A stretch of 50,280 bases of DNA from Stentor coeruleus (GCA_001970955.1 MPUH01000497.1:1-50280); one strand, 5' to 3'. Numbered from the stretch's first letter, positions 20,315-31,330 are shown. Program-made: numbers and translations. The notes: generated from the sequence alone by a model not told the origin.

Positions 20315-23300
20315 CTATTTTATTACCGACTTTATTCCTTCTATAGCTTGAACAAGTGTAGCCTGATTATTATCGATTTTCTTATTCAGTGACTCAATCT
20401 TACTAACCGCACTAGCCTGGCTTTCTGTAAACCTATTCTCAACTTTTTCAATTGAATCTTTAAACTCAGCCTTGATAATCTCAGTAAGTTTATTTACCCT
20501 AGTCTCATATGCTCTAACAATTCCTTGCCATTCATCCTCATCTTCTTCATCCTGAGCTTCATCACATATTTGAATATGCCACTTTTCTTTAATATCCCTA
20601 TTCCAAAACATAAGTTTCTCAACTTCAATAATCCCTTCAAGCATTTCTTCATGATCAGCGACAACTGAATCAATTTGAAACTGTTCAAAAGCATCACCTA
20701 ATATTGAAATAAGTAAATTCAGCATAATTGTCACATTAACAATAGATGCTATCATAAAACAAGCATATCTAAAGCCATTACTTGTATCTGATTCAAGTCC
20801 ACCAAGGTTAAGATCATAAGGCATTTTCCAAAAATAATCAAATTCTGTTTTATCATCTACAAGCCCAGATTCACGGAATATTGCCCCAAATGCTAAGGTT
20901 GAATAGAAAAAAATCACAAGGAAAGATAAGACTTCTTTTAAGGATCTGATTATAAGTTTGACATAAAAACGTGTATGGCTGAAAACTCGGAAACAACTGA
21001 TTCCACGGGTGAAATTAGATGTTACTGTAAACCAACCTAGATAACTTAAACTTTCATGATCTTCATTACCTGGAATATAAGAAAGCATTATCCATGTAAA
21101 GCTTATGAAGAAACGAATGACATCAAGAACATTCCACCATTCAAAAAAATAACTAAAACCTGAGGTCATAAGTTGGACTAGTTCATATAAAATAAGCAAA
21201 CAGTTGATACCGATAAAACTCAGTTTAAGCCAATTGTTTGTGAAATCCATAATAAGTGCTATCATCAAGCCTAGATTTATCCAAAACAGTATAGCGAGGA
21301 TGAATAAAAAAATCCAAATCCTATCCCATTTTTCTTTAAGGATCGTAGTAATTAGTGGTGTTCTAAGAATTTTTGTGTTTCTACAGTTTAGCATACACTC
21401 AAGCATTTCAATACTATCATTACTTCCAGCTTTAAGAGGTAACTCAATAGCACAAGATTTAAACTCTACTGATAACTCCTCTTGTTGGCCCATAACCCCA
21501 ATACCAGGTGCTTCAATTTGTTCAAAAGTTACAAATTCGCTTTGATTTATCGCACTAGAAATACCAAGTTTTAATATAGGCAAAGTGTCAAGAGGTACAG
21601 CAAAAGTTGAACAATTTTCATGTTTCACAAAAATCGCTGCTAAAAACTGAGGCAAATTTCTTGGACTAAACCCTAAAAGTTCATTAAAATCATCTCTCAT
21701 CGCATGACAATATTCAATAAACTTAGACAATGAAAGACTATCTCCTTTTTTAGCTAATTCAATAAGAAAATCTAATAAAACCTCAGCACATTTCATAGAT
21801 TTTCTTTGTATAGCATAAAAACAAGGAGAATGTCCTCTATCATCAGTTCTTATATCACATCCTTGCATCAGTGCAGCTTCAAGTTGTTTAGAAAACCCTT
21901 TAAAACAGAAAAAATGAGCATAATTAAACTTATTTTCCGATATCGTAATATTTATCTGAGATTTCGATATAAAAGAAGCATTTTTAAAAGAATATCTTGC
22001 ACAGTATTCATCAATATTAGAACAAACTCCAGTTAAAGTTAATGAACCTTTGATTTTGTTACTCCAAAAACGTAAAGTTTGATCAGCTGACGCTGATATT
22101 ATTTTTAACCCAGTCGTAGTTTGAATGGGTATAACAAAATTCACATCCCTTTTATGTCCTTCAAAAACAACCTCATTTCTTTTTTCAATTAAATTCCATA
22201 TCTGCACAGTTTTATCTTCAGAACAACTCATAATATAATTATCAGTATCATTACCTGGACATAAAGCAAGATCTGTTATAGTTTCAGTATGTCCATAAAA
22301 AGTACAATATTCAGCCCATGAACTACATTCCCATACTTTTATTGAGTTATCTAATGACCCTGATATAATATAATATTCTTGTTTTGAAGATAATGCTTGT
22401 ATAGGGTTTTTTTGTTTTATAATTAAATGAGTTACATCTTTTGTATGGGCTTGGATAATTTTAGCTTGTCTTTCAAAAAAACTTGGATTCTTGTTTAATG
22501 TGGTTGTTGTTGTAGTTGCAGTTGCAGTTAAGGATTTTGACCATATCATTATAGACCCATCACTACATCCTATTATAAGCTTTCCAACTTCAAGAAATGC
22601 TGATGAATAAATATCAGATCTTATGTTTATAACCTCAGTTTCAATACAGTCAGGTATACTAAGAATACGAATTCGGGATTCTTGAGAGATTATAACAACT
22701 TTAGACTCTTGAGGGTAGAAGTGAAAACCTATGATTTTTTTGTCGCAAAGCTTAGTTTCTATAATCCCATTTTTCGTTGTGATATCTGCAACTTTTAATG
22801 AACCATCTTTGAATCCTATAAAAATCTGATTGTTATAGATTTCCATAATGGTACACTCATTATCAAACGGCTCAAAGTTTATTCTTTTTAACAAAATATC
22901 CCTTGCATCTTCTACTTCATCCCAATTCGTCCCTTGCATGAGTAAATCATTTGTTATATATTCAATCGAGTTTGATAATCCTATAAATAATAAAGATCCA
23001 TCATTAGTAAATTTTACACATGATGCTTTGCTATCCATATTAGAATAGAAACTAAATACTTTTTCCATAGTCTCGCCATTGAACATACTTAAGTTTAAAT
23101 CCCCATCTTCTGATATTAAAAGCATTTGTGTTGAATTTTGTATACAACTTGCCCATGAAATTACAGTATCATTAAGTTTCCTCATATTTTCTAAGTTAGT
23201 TTCACAGAGTTTCCATATACGTAAACTTTTATCATCAGAACAAGATATGATTTTATCACGAAAAGAGCTTATTTTTTTTACTTTGTCACGATGGCTTGTA

Positions 23301-24367
23301 AGCATTGCTTCTTCTTTTCTCCCGACTATGTTCCAGATTTTAATTTCTTTATCAGAAGACCCAGTGAAAAGGTAGTGATCATCTTCAGAGATGAACATTG
23401 AACAGATTAAACCTCTATGGCCTGTTAGTTTGAATAACATATTAAGTTTTTGTGTATCCCAGATTATAATTCTTGCATCTTCCTCTTCAGCAGATATCAA
23501 AATTTCACTTTCATGGGCAAAAGCAAGACATCTTACTCTAGATACATGTCCTGACAATACACCTTCAAGTGCTAAGCTTTGAACACTCCACAAATGGATT
23601 TCAGGTTTTTCAGAACCTGTAGCAACTAAAGACTTATCGCTACTCACTTTTAAACATATAATCCTATGTTTATTTTCTTGAAAACTTTTCTTAAGAATTC
23701 TATTCTCAACATCCCAAAATGCTAGAAACCCTTCATTAAACCCAGTTATAAGTAATTCATCACATATTGCTAAACATGTTACATTTGAGTTTATTTCTGT
23801 AAATTGATGAGCAGGTTCAAAATCATCATTATCTTTTCTTATCCATACAACAATAGTCTTATCTTCTGATGCTGATATTAAATATTGATTACTAGGGGTC
23901 ATTTCTAAGAACGAAATACACCCTTCATGATAATTTAGATCTTGATTACTTTGAGTATATTCAGCTGCTGTTTCTGCTGCTATTATACTTTCTAAGTCCC
24001 ATTTTGAGATAAGAGAATTAGCATGACCTATAAATAAAATTTTATTTTCAGAATCTCTGGCAATGCATTTTATTGAATCTTGGGTTAATATTGAGATTGA
24101 TTTTTTTGGAAGTAATGAATTAGGATAGATTTCCATTATCCTAACAGTACTTGCTGAGAAGAAAAGAATGTATGTTTCGTCTAAGACTTCAAATGATTCG
24201 ATTGGATAGTCTTCGTAGAATACTTCAGCAGCATTGTGGTCCCATTGATTTAAGTCTCTAACTAGCTGCCTAAAAGATCTGTCTTGTTCTACTGCCATTT
24301 CTTGAGTCAGTCCACCACCGGCAGCATTTCCTAATAGAGGCTGTTGGTTTTCGACAATTGTAGCCAT
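20315..24367 (-). CDS. WD40-ankyrin-TRP-like ion channel fusion (channel A)
   Basis: A single frame of 1350 residues. Residues about 50-770 carry many WD40 repeats (YLISASEDKTIVVW, YLFTGSSDKEIKIWN, YIISGSLDNSIKVWE, IISASADQTLRFW), enough for about two propellers. Residues about 810-875 are ankyrin-like (RTDDRGHSPCFYAIQRKSMKCAEVLLDFL). Six membrane segments follow: S1 1017-1040, S2 1046-1068, S3 1077-1098, S4 1112-1140, S5 1145-1163, a pore-loop region 1178-1198, S6 1200-1224. S6 reads MLNLLISILGDAFEQF, the TRP-type S6 and gate region. An acidic stretch and coiled coil (1285-1350) end the protein, as in tetrameric channels. Predicted cation channel in plasma or ciliary membrane with large cytosolic sensor arms. 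It is divergent from its paralogue at 25958-30313. Ligand and ion are unknown. Confidence 0.88.
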   Translation of the reverse strand: MATIVENQQPLLGNAAGGGLTQEMAVEQDRSFRQLVRDLNQWDHNAAEVFYEDYPIESFEVLDETYILFFSASTVRIMEIYPNSLLPKKSISILTQDSIKCIARDSENKILFIGHANSLISKWDLESIIAAETAAEYTQSNQDLNYHEGCISFLEMTPSNQYLISASEDKTIVVWIRKDNDDFEPAHQFTEINSNVTCLAICDELLITGFNEGFLAFWDVENRILKKSFQENKHRIICLKVSSDKSLVATGSEKPEIHLWSVQSLALEGVLSGHVSRVRCLAFAHESEILISAEEEDARIIIWDTQKLNMLFKLTGHRGLICSMFISEDDHYLFTGSSDKEIKIWNIVGRKEEAMLTSHRDKVKKISSFRDKIISCSDDKSLRIWKLCETNLENMRKLNDTVISWASCIQNSTQMLLISEDGDLNLSMFNGETMEKVFSFYSNMDSKASCVKFTNDGSLLFIGLSNSIEYITNDLLMQGTNWDEVEDARDILLKRINFEPFDNECTIMEIYNNQIFIGFKDGSLKVADITTKNGIIETKLCDKKIIGFHFYPQESKVVIISQESRIRILSIPDCIETEVINIRSDIYSSAFLEVGKLIIGCSDGSIMIWSKSLTATATTTTTTLNKNPSFFERQAKIIQAHTKDVTHLIIKQKNPIQALSSKQEYYIISGSLDNSIKVWECSSWAEYCTFYGHTETITDLALCPGNDTDNYIMSCSEDKTVQIWNLIEKRNEVVFEGHKRDVNFVIPIQTTTGLKIISASADQTLRFWSNKIKGSLTLTGVCSNIDEYCARYSFKNASFISKSQINITISENKFNYAHFFCFKGFSKQLEAALMQGCDIRTDDRGHSPCFYAIQRKSMKCAEVLLDFLIELAKKGDSLSLSKFIEYCHAMRDDFNELLGFSPRNLPQFLAAIFVKHENCSTFAVPLDTLPILKLGISSAINQSEFVTFEQIEAPGIGVMGQQEELSVEFKSCAIELPLKAGSNDSIEMLECMLNCRNTKILRTPLITTILKEKWDRIWIFLFILAILFWINLGLMIALIMDFTNNWLKLSFIGINCLLILYELVQLMTSGFSYFFEWWNVLDVIRFFISFTWIMLSYIPGNEDHESLSYLGWFTVTSNFTRGISCFRVFSHTRFYVKLIIRSLKEVLSFLVIFFYSTLAFGAIFRESGLVDDKTEFDYFWKMPYDLNLGGLESDTSNGFRYACFMIASIVNVTIMLNLLISILGDAFEQFQIDSVVADHEEMLEGIIEVEKLMFWNRDIKEKWHIQICDEAQDEEDEDEWQGIVRAYETRVNKLTEIIKAEFKDSIEKVENRFTESQASAVSKIESLNKKIDNNQATLVQAIEGIKSVIK

Positions 24368-25957
24368 TTATAGTCTCTATTAGAATTCATATACGAGAAA
24401 GAAAAAAGGTTAGGTTAAGTTATTAAGAAAACTATTAAAGAAAATATTATAGTGATGTTTTAACAGAAAAAGTATAGGCTAAGTTTTAGAAATATATTTC
24501 ATAACTAGTAATATTTACTTATTTCAGAAACTTATATGAAAATTTAGTTGATAAGATTTATTTAGCAGTACTTATATAAACTACTTATTATGATTAAGAA
24601 ATGCACATATTTTGATAAATAGAATTCAACTATTAAACATATACGATTATTTTCACTTTTAGGCTAATAGTTGTATAAGAAATATGTGTATTGAGAAAAT
24701 TAACTTAAATAACAATTTTAAGACCTTGTGCAATAAAATTTTAGACATCAAATCTATTGTAAAATTACTAGTAACTTAGACTCAAGACTTTCCTTATTTT
24801 TCTTTATCCCTAAACAACCATATTTTGCGACTTAATATTATAATTTTGTTCTTCAATATTTTAGAGGTTTTGGATAAGATATGATATTGACTTAAGTTAG
24901 TGAATATTTTGGCTTATAAAGTTTAGTGGAATGTAACTAAGTTAGTTTTAATATAATTTTGAATCAGATGCATTATGAGTACCCTTATCCTAAATAATTT
25001 CCTAATAAAAATTCGTAAAATTTTATATGCAGAATATGAATCTTATTGGTTTAGTGCATTTAGTCTGGACAATTTTAAGAATAATGATTTTATTCCCTGT
25101 ATAATAATAACAAAAACTATAACAAAAATTGGGCTGGTTGACTAGACAAACCCTTTTATTTTACCAATTATCTAAGCAGACTTGATATTTATCTTTTCTT
25201 GTAGCTCAACTATCATAACTCAAATAATCCAATAAACATAATTAATTATAATTCCATTTCATATAAAAACACATTTTCTAAATATGATTTGAAAAAATAC
25301 CAATGCTTAAATTCTGTTGAAAATTATACAAAAATTTCTTCTCCCAAACATCAGCAACCTATTCACGAAAAGTATAAAAAATCAAACTCTACCCAAATCC
25401 AACATCACACACCTAATCTAATCAAAAATAAAAAAAAAAATTATCTAAATCTATATCCAAAACTCATCCCATTTAAAACCCATCAATCCCAGTTCATCTA
25501 TTTTATATCATTCCAAACCTTTAAAATTTCAAAATCATATAACTAACATTAAATCACNTCATCTATTTTATATCATTCCAAACCTTTAAAATTTCAAAAT
25601 CATATAACTAACATTAAATCACATAATCTTAATTCATAATTCCAAAAACTCTTAAAATCTCATAACCTTTCAAAAAACAAAAAATTATTCTAATAATAAA
25701 TAAAATAGAAATTAATACTAAAAAGCCAAAAAATACCATAAACTAATATCTAAAAACCAAAAATCCTCTAATTTTTTTATAATAATCATTCTCTATAACA
25801 AATAAAAATATTGCTATACATAATTTCCCTATCAAAATACAAATATCGAGCATATTCATATGAGAAATTATATTATAAAATATGTGTACTTTAATATTAC
25901 TCTAGGATAAATTATCACTCTTCTGTCTTTTCTATGATGTTTAATGGCTAGTAATTG
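24368..25957. other. Spacer between the two divergent channel genes
   Basis: About 1.6 kb expected to hold both promoters. 25200-25800 is C-rich and G-poor on the plus strand, as upstream of other genes here. A short open stretch near 25289-25546 is low-complexity and not believable as a gene. One contig-overlap duplication lies around the N at 25558. Confidence 0.5.
25494..25622. repeat. 64-nt duplicated contig ends around N at 25558
   Basis: Copies 25494-25557 and 25559-25622 are identical; non-coding. Confidence 0.92.
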
Positions 25958-28900
25958 ATGAAATCAAGCATAAAAGAATACCTGCTATCGCACAAACCGC
26001 TTCCATTGACTAAATTCGACTCTTTCGCAAAGTATTTTAGAAAAGACACTGAGATTGATGCTTTGAACTTATATTTAAGTTTCTTGAAATCCCAAAAAAA
26101 CAAAAAATTCAATGAGAAGTTTGACAACTTCGAAATACAATCTCTTCACAAATCTTTAATAAAAAGTCTTGCATTCAGTCCTAATAGCAAATTTATTGCA
26201 TTTGGTCACGAAGATGGACTCATAAAACTACTCAATTTAAACATGAGGGCAGTAGAAGTGACATTTAAAGGACACAAAGGTGGGGTTAATTCGCTAAATT
26301 TCCGCACTGACGGTAAATTCCTAGCAAGTGCATCAGATGACTGCCTTATAATACTCTGGAACGTAGACCTAAAAAGAAAAGAAGCCATATTAAAAGGCCA
26401 TAAAAACCCAATAAGCTGTCTAAGTTTTAGCACTGACGGGTCAACTCTTGTCAGTTCTTCAGTAGAGGGAAGCATAAAAATATGGAACCTCCTAACAAAA
26501 TCCGAAAAATCAACAATCTCTGCTCATAGAGACCTTTTATCTTCCATATGCTTTTCCCCAGATAACAAATTCATCATAAGTGCTTCAGCTGACTCAACAA
26601 TAAAAGTCTGGAATTCCCATGATATGACTGAAGATTCTTGTCTTAAAGGGCATAAAGAATCTGTAGAATCTATATGTTTTAGTCCAGATGGCAAATGGCT
26701 TATAAGTTGTTCTTGTGATGAAAGTGTTAAACTATGGAATTTCTCAACAAGATCACTTGAATATACTTTTAGAGGACATACAAATTATGTGAATTCTATA
26801 TCTGTGAGTATTGATAATAAATATATTGCTAGTGGATCAGATGATGGGCTTGTTAAGATTTGGAATATACAAGAAAGAAGAGAAGAAGCAAGTTTTAAGG
26901 CACATAGTGATTCAGTAACTTATGTGCAGTTTAGTCCTGATGGGAATTTATTGGTAAGTGCTTCAGAAGATGAAAGTTTTGCGATATTTTATATGAACTC
27001 AAAAGCCCCAGCGAGTTGTATTGGGCTTGAGGAACAAGTGAAGAGTATTAGTTTTAGTCCAGATGGAAAATACTTAGCTGGAGCTGGGAGTTGTATAAGG
27101 ATATGGGATGTTAAACATAAAAGAGAAACGATTTCTTTTAAAAAATGTCGATCAGGGGTAAGCTCTTTTTCATTTAGCCCATGTGGAAGATATCTTGCTA
27201 GTGCATCTGAAGATCTTGAAGTTTGGAACTTGGCTAAGAAAAAAGAAGAAGTTGTACTTGAGCGTCATGGTAGCGATGATGAAGACCGTCAGCGTGGGGA
27301 AGAGAAAGTAACATTAAAAACTGAGTTTATTCGTCGGGATAGTCTAAGATCTAAAGAAAGTGAAAAACTTAGCAGTGACCGTCGAGAAGAAAGTGCAGAC
27401 TATGAGAAAAAAGTTCATGAAATCCCTGATTTTTTCGAAGAAGATGAAGAATATGAAAACGACTACTCAAATGAAGAAGTAAAACAAGACCTAGACCAAG
27501 CTTTAGATGAGTTTTTAGAAAACCAATACGAAGAGTCTCCAGAAATAATTGATTTTGACCAACATACCCGAACTTTAATTGATAATGATTTGAATTACCC
27601 AACAGTTATAACAAACCCTTATAATAGTGAATTCGGGCTTTTATCTCAATGCCAAGCAGCAACTTGGGTGTGTTTTACCCCAGATCTCAAATATCTAGCT
27701 AGTGTTTCTAATACTGAAACTATAAAATTTTGGTCTTTCCAACAAAAGCATCTAGAGTTTACAATCCAAAGCCCAGGGGAGAACATCAAACAGATATGTT
27801 TTAGTTCAAACGGTTTACTTTTAGCTAGTATTTCAGACAGTCATACAGTTCTTATATGGGATTTTCCTGACAGATCACAACTTTGTCCATTATCCGGCCA
27901 TTCATCAACAGTTCTTAGTATAAATTTCAGTAACGACAATCAATTTTTAGCTAGTGGGGCTGAAGATTTCACTATAAGAATATGGAATTGCCGATATATG
28001 AGAGAAGAAATGTGCCTTTATGGACATACTGGAGGTGTTAATTCAGTTTATTTCAGTCATGATTGTCGATTTCTTGCTAGTGGTGCTGATGATTCCTTAG
28101 TTAAAATCTGGAACCTTGAAGAAAAAAGAGAACAAACCACACTTAAAGCCCATAATAGCAAAGTTAACTCAGTGTGTTTTAGTAATACAGGGAAATATTT
28201 AGCTAGTGCTTCTGCAGATAAAACGATTAAGATTTGGAATATGATTTGTATTAAGAAGAAAATAATAAAAACTTCCCCTATGCTTGTAACACTTAGTCCT
28301 AATGGGAAAGTATTTGGTTGTAAGTCTCAAGAAAGTTATACATTTTATTCAGTATCTGATAAGCCAAAAATTGTCCCGATTCCAAGTTTCCCTGCTGGGG
28401 AAAGGGATTTTTATTTTGGTGAAGATTCGTGTGTTGTAGCTTATAAGAAAGCTTCTGATACTTTAAGGGTTTTTGATATTGAGACTGGTGAGGATAAATC
28501 ATTGAATTATACACCAGAAGAAGCTAGGAATCTTATAACTTTTGACCCATTAGCCCTTTATAGTCATATATTTTCTGATTTTGCTCAGTCTGTGACAATA
28601 ATAAACGCTTTAGAAAGTGATGATTTTAGGTTTATTGGGCTTTCGCATTTTGATACTTTTATTGGATCACATAATTTTACTATACTGCACTTTTTGGCTT
28701 ATTTGGGACATGTAGAAGTTATTGAAAGGAATATGGAGAAAAATACTTTACCTATTTTTGCTGATTATTTTGGTAAGTCACCAATATACTATGCTGCTAA
28801 ACAGAAACATTGGAAGATTATTGATTTGATTGTTAATAATCTTATAAAAATTGCCAGAACTGGAGACAAGAGTTCTTGGATATCAAATTTTTGGGCTATA

Positions 28901-30313
28901 AGAAATGATTTCATTATAATCATAGAAAACTCTTCATACATACTAGAAAGTTTCTTACACTATAGTTTAATAAGCCTTAGTAGCCATACAAAATTCTCAA
29001 GTACTTCCTCTTATTGCACATTCCAACATTGTTTTAAACCAAGTTTTTCTGATTTTATCACTGACCAATCATCTCGTCTAAAACCACTTCAATTAAAATC
29101 TTCAATATTCAAACTTCCATGTAAACTAGGATCTTTTAAATGCTATTCACTACTAATCTCAATACTAAATTCCTCAGATACTAGTATTTATAATGCTTTA
29201 CTAATAACATCATTTATAAACTCCAAATGGGCTGAAGTAAAAACTCTAGCCTATATTCAATCATTTATAATCTGGATAAACATGCTTTCAATACCAATAA
29301 TCGCTAGTAGAACAGATAAATATCTAGACGAAGTATTTTGTTTTATTTTCCTTTTTACAAACCTTTTCTTATTATTCTGGGAATCCTTCCAAATCTCATC
29401 ATTAAAATCCGCATATTTCAAGGAATATAAAAATTTCTTCGAAATTTTCAGACTTTTAATCAGTTTTTCTTGGGTTATCTTAGAACTTTTTACCATAAAT
29501 TCTTTATTATTAACTGGACTTACTGCATTGACTAATTCTATAAAAGGACTATCAGGTTTTAGATCTTTTGAATCCACAAGGTTTTATTGTGGACTTTTTT
29601 GGTTTGCATTATGTAAAATCAGGATTTTTGTCCTTGTTCTTGGATATAGCGTTTTATCATTTGGCCTTGTTCATGCTGCTATATTAAATGAATCTATGAG
29701 TTTTAGTAATCTTTGGAATCAAAGTTTAGATTATGCACTTATGCATTCTATAAAAGAATATAATAATGCTAATTTGGAATATTTTATTATATTACTTGCT
29801 GTTATTGTAAATTTTGTTGTAGGGATAAATTTACTTATTTCAGTACTTGGGGATGCTTATGATGAGTTTTTAACATTGAGTAATGATTATCAATATAGGG
29901 AAATTACCAAAATTATATTGGAAATCAGCCGTTTATGTATTGTGATAAAAAAAGATAATGATGAGAAATATTTACATTTATGCGTTAATGCTTATGAGGA
30001 TAAAGAGAAAAAATGGAGAGGGAAAGTTATTGATGTTAGAGAAAAAATAGAAGAAAGTGCTGGGTATATTAGTAAGATTACTAATAAAAATACTACAGAT
30101 AATCTGACTTTGATTGAAAAAAACCTTACTGATATTTTTGAAAATAAAATAAGATCTATTGATCAAAGTATACAATTAGCAGTTCAAAAAGGTGTGGAGA
30201 AAGTTGTTGATGGGAAAATCCGTGATGTTGAACAAAGAATTGCTTTGATTGAAGATTATGTTAAAGGCATGAATACACAACTTGAGAAAATTGTTTCTTC
30301 TCTTTCAACTTAA
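25958..30313 (+). CDS. WD40-ankyrin-TRP-like ion channel fusion (channel B)
   Basis: A 1451-residue protein from ATG 25958; in-frame TAG and TAA lie just upstream. About nine WD40 repeats (65-435) of very regular type (GHKESVESICFSPDGKWLIS) are followed by an acidic, Ser/Arg-rich linker (436-555), more WD40 repeats (560-790), and an ankyrin-like region (905-965; HNFTILHFLAYLGHVEVIE, GKSPIYYAAKQKHW). Membrane segments: S1 about 1098-1117, S2 1127-1145, S3 1160-1180, S4 1195-1215, S5 1222-1243, S6 1276-1300 (VGINLLISVLGDAYDEF). A C-terminal coiled coil spans 1355-1450. S3-S6 and the post-S6 region align by eye with channel A (FRLLISFSWVIL against IRFFISFTWIML; LLISVLGDAYDEF against LLISILGDAFEQF), so they are paralogues. 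The pore-loop sequence differs strongly, which may mean different selectivity. Function is inferred from architecture only. Confidence 0.88.
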   Translation: MKSSIKEYLLSHKPLPLTKFDSFAKYFRKDTEIDALNLYLSFLKSQKNKKFNEKFDNFEIQSLHKSLIKSLAFSPNSKFIAFGHEDGLIKLLNLNMRAVEVTFKGHKGGVNSLNFRTDGKFLASASDDCLIILWNVDLKRKEAILKGHKNPISCLSFSTDGSTLVSSSVEGSIKIWNLLTKSEKSTISAHRDLLSSICFSPDNKFIISASADSTIKVWNSHDMTEDSCLKGHKESVESICFSPDGKWLISCSCDESVKLWNFSTRSLEYTFRGHTNYVNSISVSIDNKYIASGSDDGLVKIWNIQERREEASFKAHSDSVTYVQFSPDGNLLVSASEDESFAIFYMNSKAPASCIGLEEQVKSISFSPDGKYLAGAGSCIRIWDVKHKRETISFKKCRSGVSSFSFSPCGRYLASASEDLEVWNLAKKKEEVVLERHGSDDEDRQRGEEKVTLKTEFIRRDSLRSKESEKLSSDRREESADYEKKVHEIPDFFEEDEEYENDYSNEEVKQDLDQALDEFLENQYEESPEIIDFDQHTRTLIDNDLNYPTVITNPYNSEFGLLSQCQAATWVCFTPDLKYLASVSNTETIKFWSFQQKHLEFTIQSPGENIKQICFSSNGLLLASISDSHTVLIWDFPDRSQLCPLSGHSSTVLSINFSNDNQFLASGAEDFTIRIWNCRYMREEMCLYGHTGGVNSVYFSHDCRFLASGADDSLVKIWNLEEKREQTTLKAHNSKVNSVCFSNTGKYLASASADKTIKIWNMICIKKKIIKTSPMLVTLSPNGKVFGCKSQESYTFYSVSDKPKIVPIPSFPAGERDFYFGEDSCVVAYKKASDTLRVFDIETGEDKSLNYTPEEARNLITFDPLALYSHIFSDFAQSVTIINALESDDFRFIGLSHFDTFIGSHNFTILHFLAYLGHVEVIERNMEKNTLPIFADYFGKSPIYYAAKQKHWKIIDLIVNNLIKIARTGDKSSWISNFWAIRNDFIIIIENSSYILESFLHYSLISLSSHTKFSSTSSYCTFQHCFKPSFSDFITDQSSRLKPLQLKSSIFKLPCKLGSFKCYSLLISILNSSDTSIYNALLITSFINSKWAEVKTLAYIQSFIIWINMLSIPIIASRTDKYLDEVFCFIFLFTNLFLLFWESFQISSLKSAYFKEYKNFFEIFRLLISFSWVILELFTINSLLLTGLTALTNSIKGLSGFRSFESTRFYCGLFWFALCKIRIFVLVLGYSVLSFGLVHAAILNESMSFSNLWNQSLDYALMHSIKEYNNANLEYFIILLAVIVNFVVGINLLISVLGDAYDEFLTLSNDYQYREITKIILEISRLCIVIKKDNDEKYLHLCVNAYEDKEKKWRGKVIDVREKIEESAGYISKITNKNTTDNLTLIEKNLTDIFENKIRSIDQSIQLAVQKGVEKVVDGKIRDVEQRIALIEDYVKGMNTQLEKIVSSLST

Positions 30314-30482
30314 AGCTCTTTAGCTTAAAATTAAATTAGTCAAATTATGATAAATGCTGAGATTTATAAGATAGTTTGAGTTTATATAAATTATTTATGT
30401 GATTTTATACTATTTTTTTTTCCCAGAATAGTTTATGAATATGAATATTTTATAAAAAGGTATGATCTATTAAAGTTATTAT

Positions 30483-31223
30483 ATGGAAATAAATTTTAAA
30501 GAAAGGAAGGCTTCAGCTTCACCTAAAAACCATGCACCTCATGGAGTAGAGAAATACTTTGCTGAACTAGAAAGGAAAAAAGCTGAGAATGAAAACATAA
30601 CTTTACAGAATAGAATAAGAAAGCTAACTAGAGAAGAAGAAAATGCTAAACGAAAAGTCTTGCTATCTATTCAAAGAGCTGGGGAAATGACTAAACTAAA
30701 AGATCAATATATAAATACACTTCAAGAAAAATTTAACGACAAAATGCGAAAAAAAAAAGAAGAGGATCTTTTGAGAATTAGGTTAAATGAAGCTAAGTAT
30801 CAGAGAAAGGAAAAAATGAAGAAAATTAACGAAGAAGTGCTGATTCAAAAACAAAATCAAGCTAAAGAAATTAAATTTATGCAGCAAATGAATGAAGAAA
30901 TGTATAAAGAATACTTGAAATTGGTTCATAATGACAATTTCAAGAAAGCTCTTAATAACAAGCTGACGAAATTGAAATCCTCAACTGAAAGATCGAAAAG
31001 TGTGCTTGATCAGCAAAGTAATTTAAGGGAAGACTATCTGAAGATAATTGAAGAGCATAAGAATGAGCACTTAAAAGCTATAAATCAAAGATCTGAGCTA
31101 ATTAAAATAGAAGCAGAACTATTGAAAAGACTCTCAGATACAAAAAATCAAATGAAAACATTAGATATTTTTTTAACAAGGAATCGTCATTCATTAGGTT
31201 CTCCAGAAGAGCTACAGTTTTAA
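30483..31223 (+). CDS. Coiled-coil protein, unknown
   Basis: A 246-residue protein, almost entirely charged helix from about residue 20 to 230 (EKYFAELERKKAENENITL; KMRKKKEEDLLRIRLNEAK), rich in Lys, Glu, Asn and Gln. The N-terminus is basic with Ser/Pro (KERKASASPKNHAPHG). No membrane segment or catalytic motif. It lies 170 bp downstream of channel B on the same strand. Likely a cytoskeletal or cortical structural protein, but that is only a guess from composition. Confidence 0.72.
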   Translation: MEINFKERKASASPKNHAPHGVEKYFAELERKKAENENITLQNRIRKLTREEENAKRKVLLSIQRAGEMTKLKDQYINTLQEKFNDKMRKKKEEDLLRIRLNEAKYQRKEKMKKINEEVLIQKQNQAKEIKFMQQMNEEMYKEYLKLVHNDNFKKALNNKLTKLKSSTERSKSVLDQQSNLREDYLKIIEEHKNEHLKAINQRSELIKIEAELLKRLSDTKNQMKTLDIFLTRNRHSLGSPEELQF

Positions 31224-31330
31224 TTCATTTAATTCTAAAAATCACAAAAATCAAAAGTATTGATTTAATCTTTAATATATATGCATAACTAATTGCCATA
31301 GCCTATATTTTATTACATTATCAAAAGTAG

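Noticed and set aside
25289..25546. 85-residue open stretch on the plus strand
   Set aside because: No ATG start, Lys/Asn/Pro low complexity, in a C-rich spacer.
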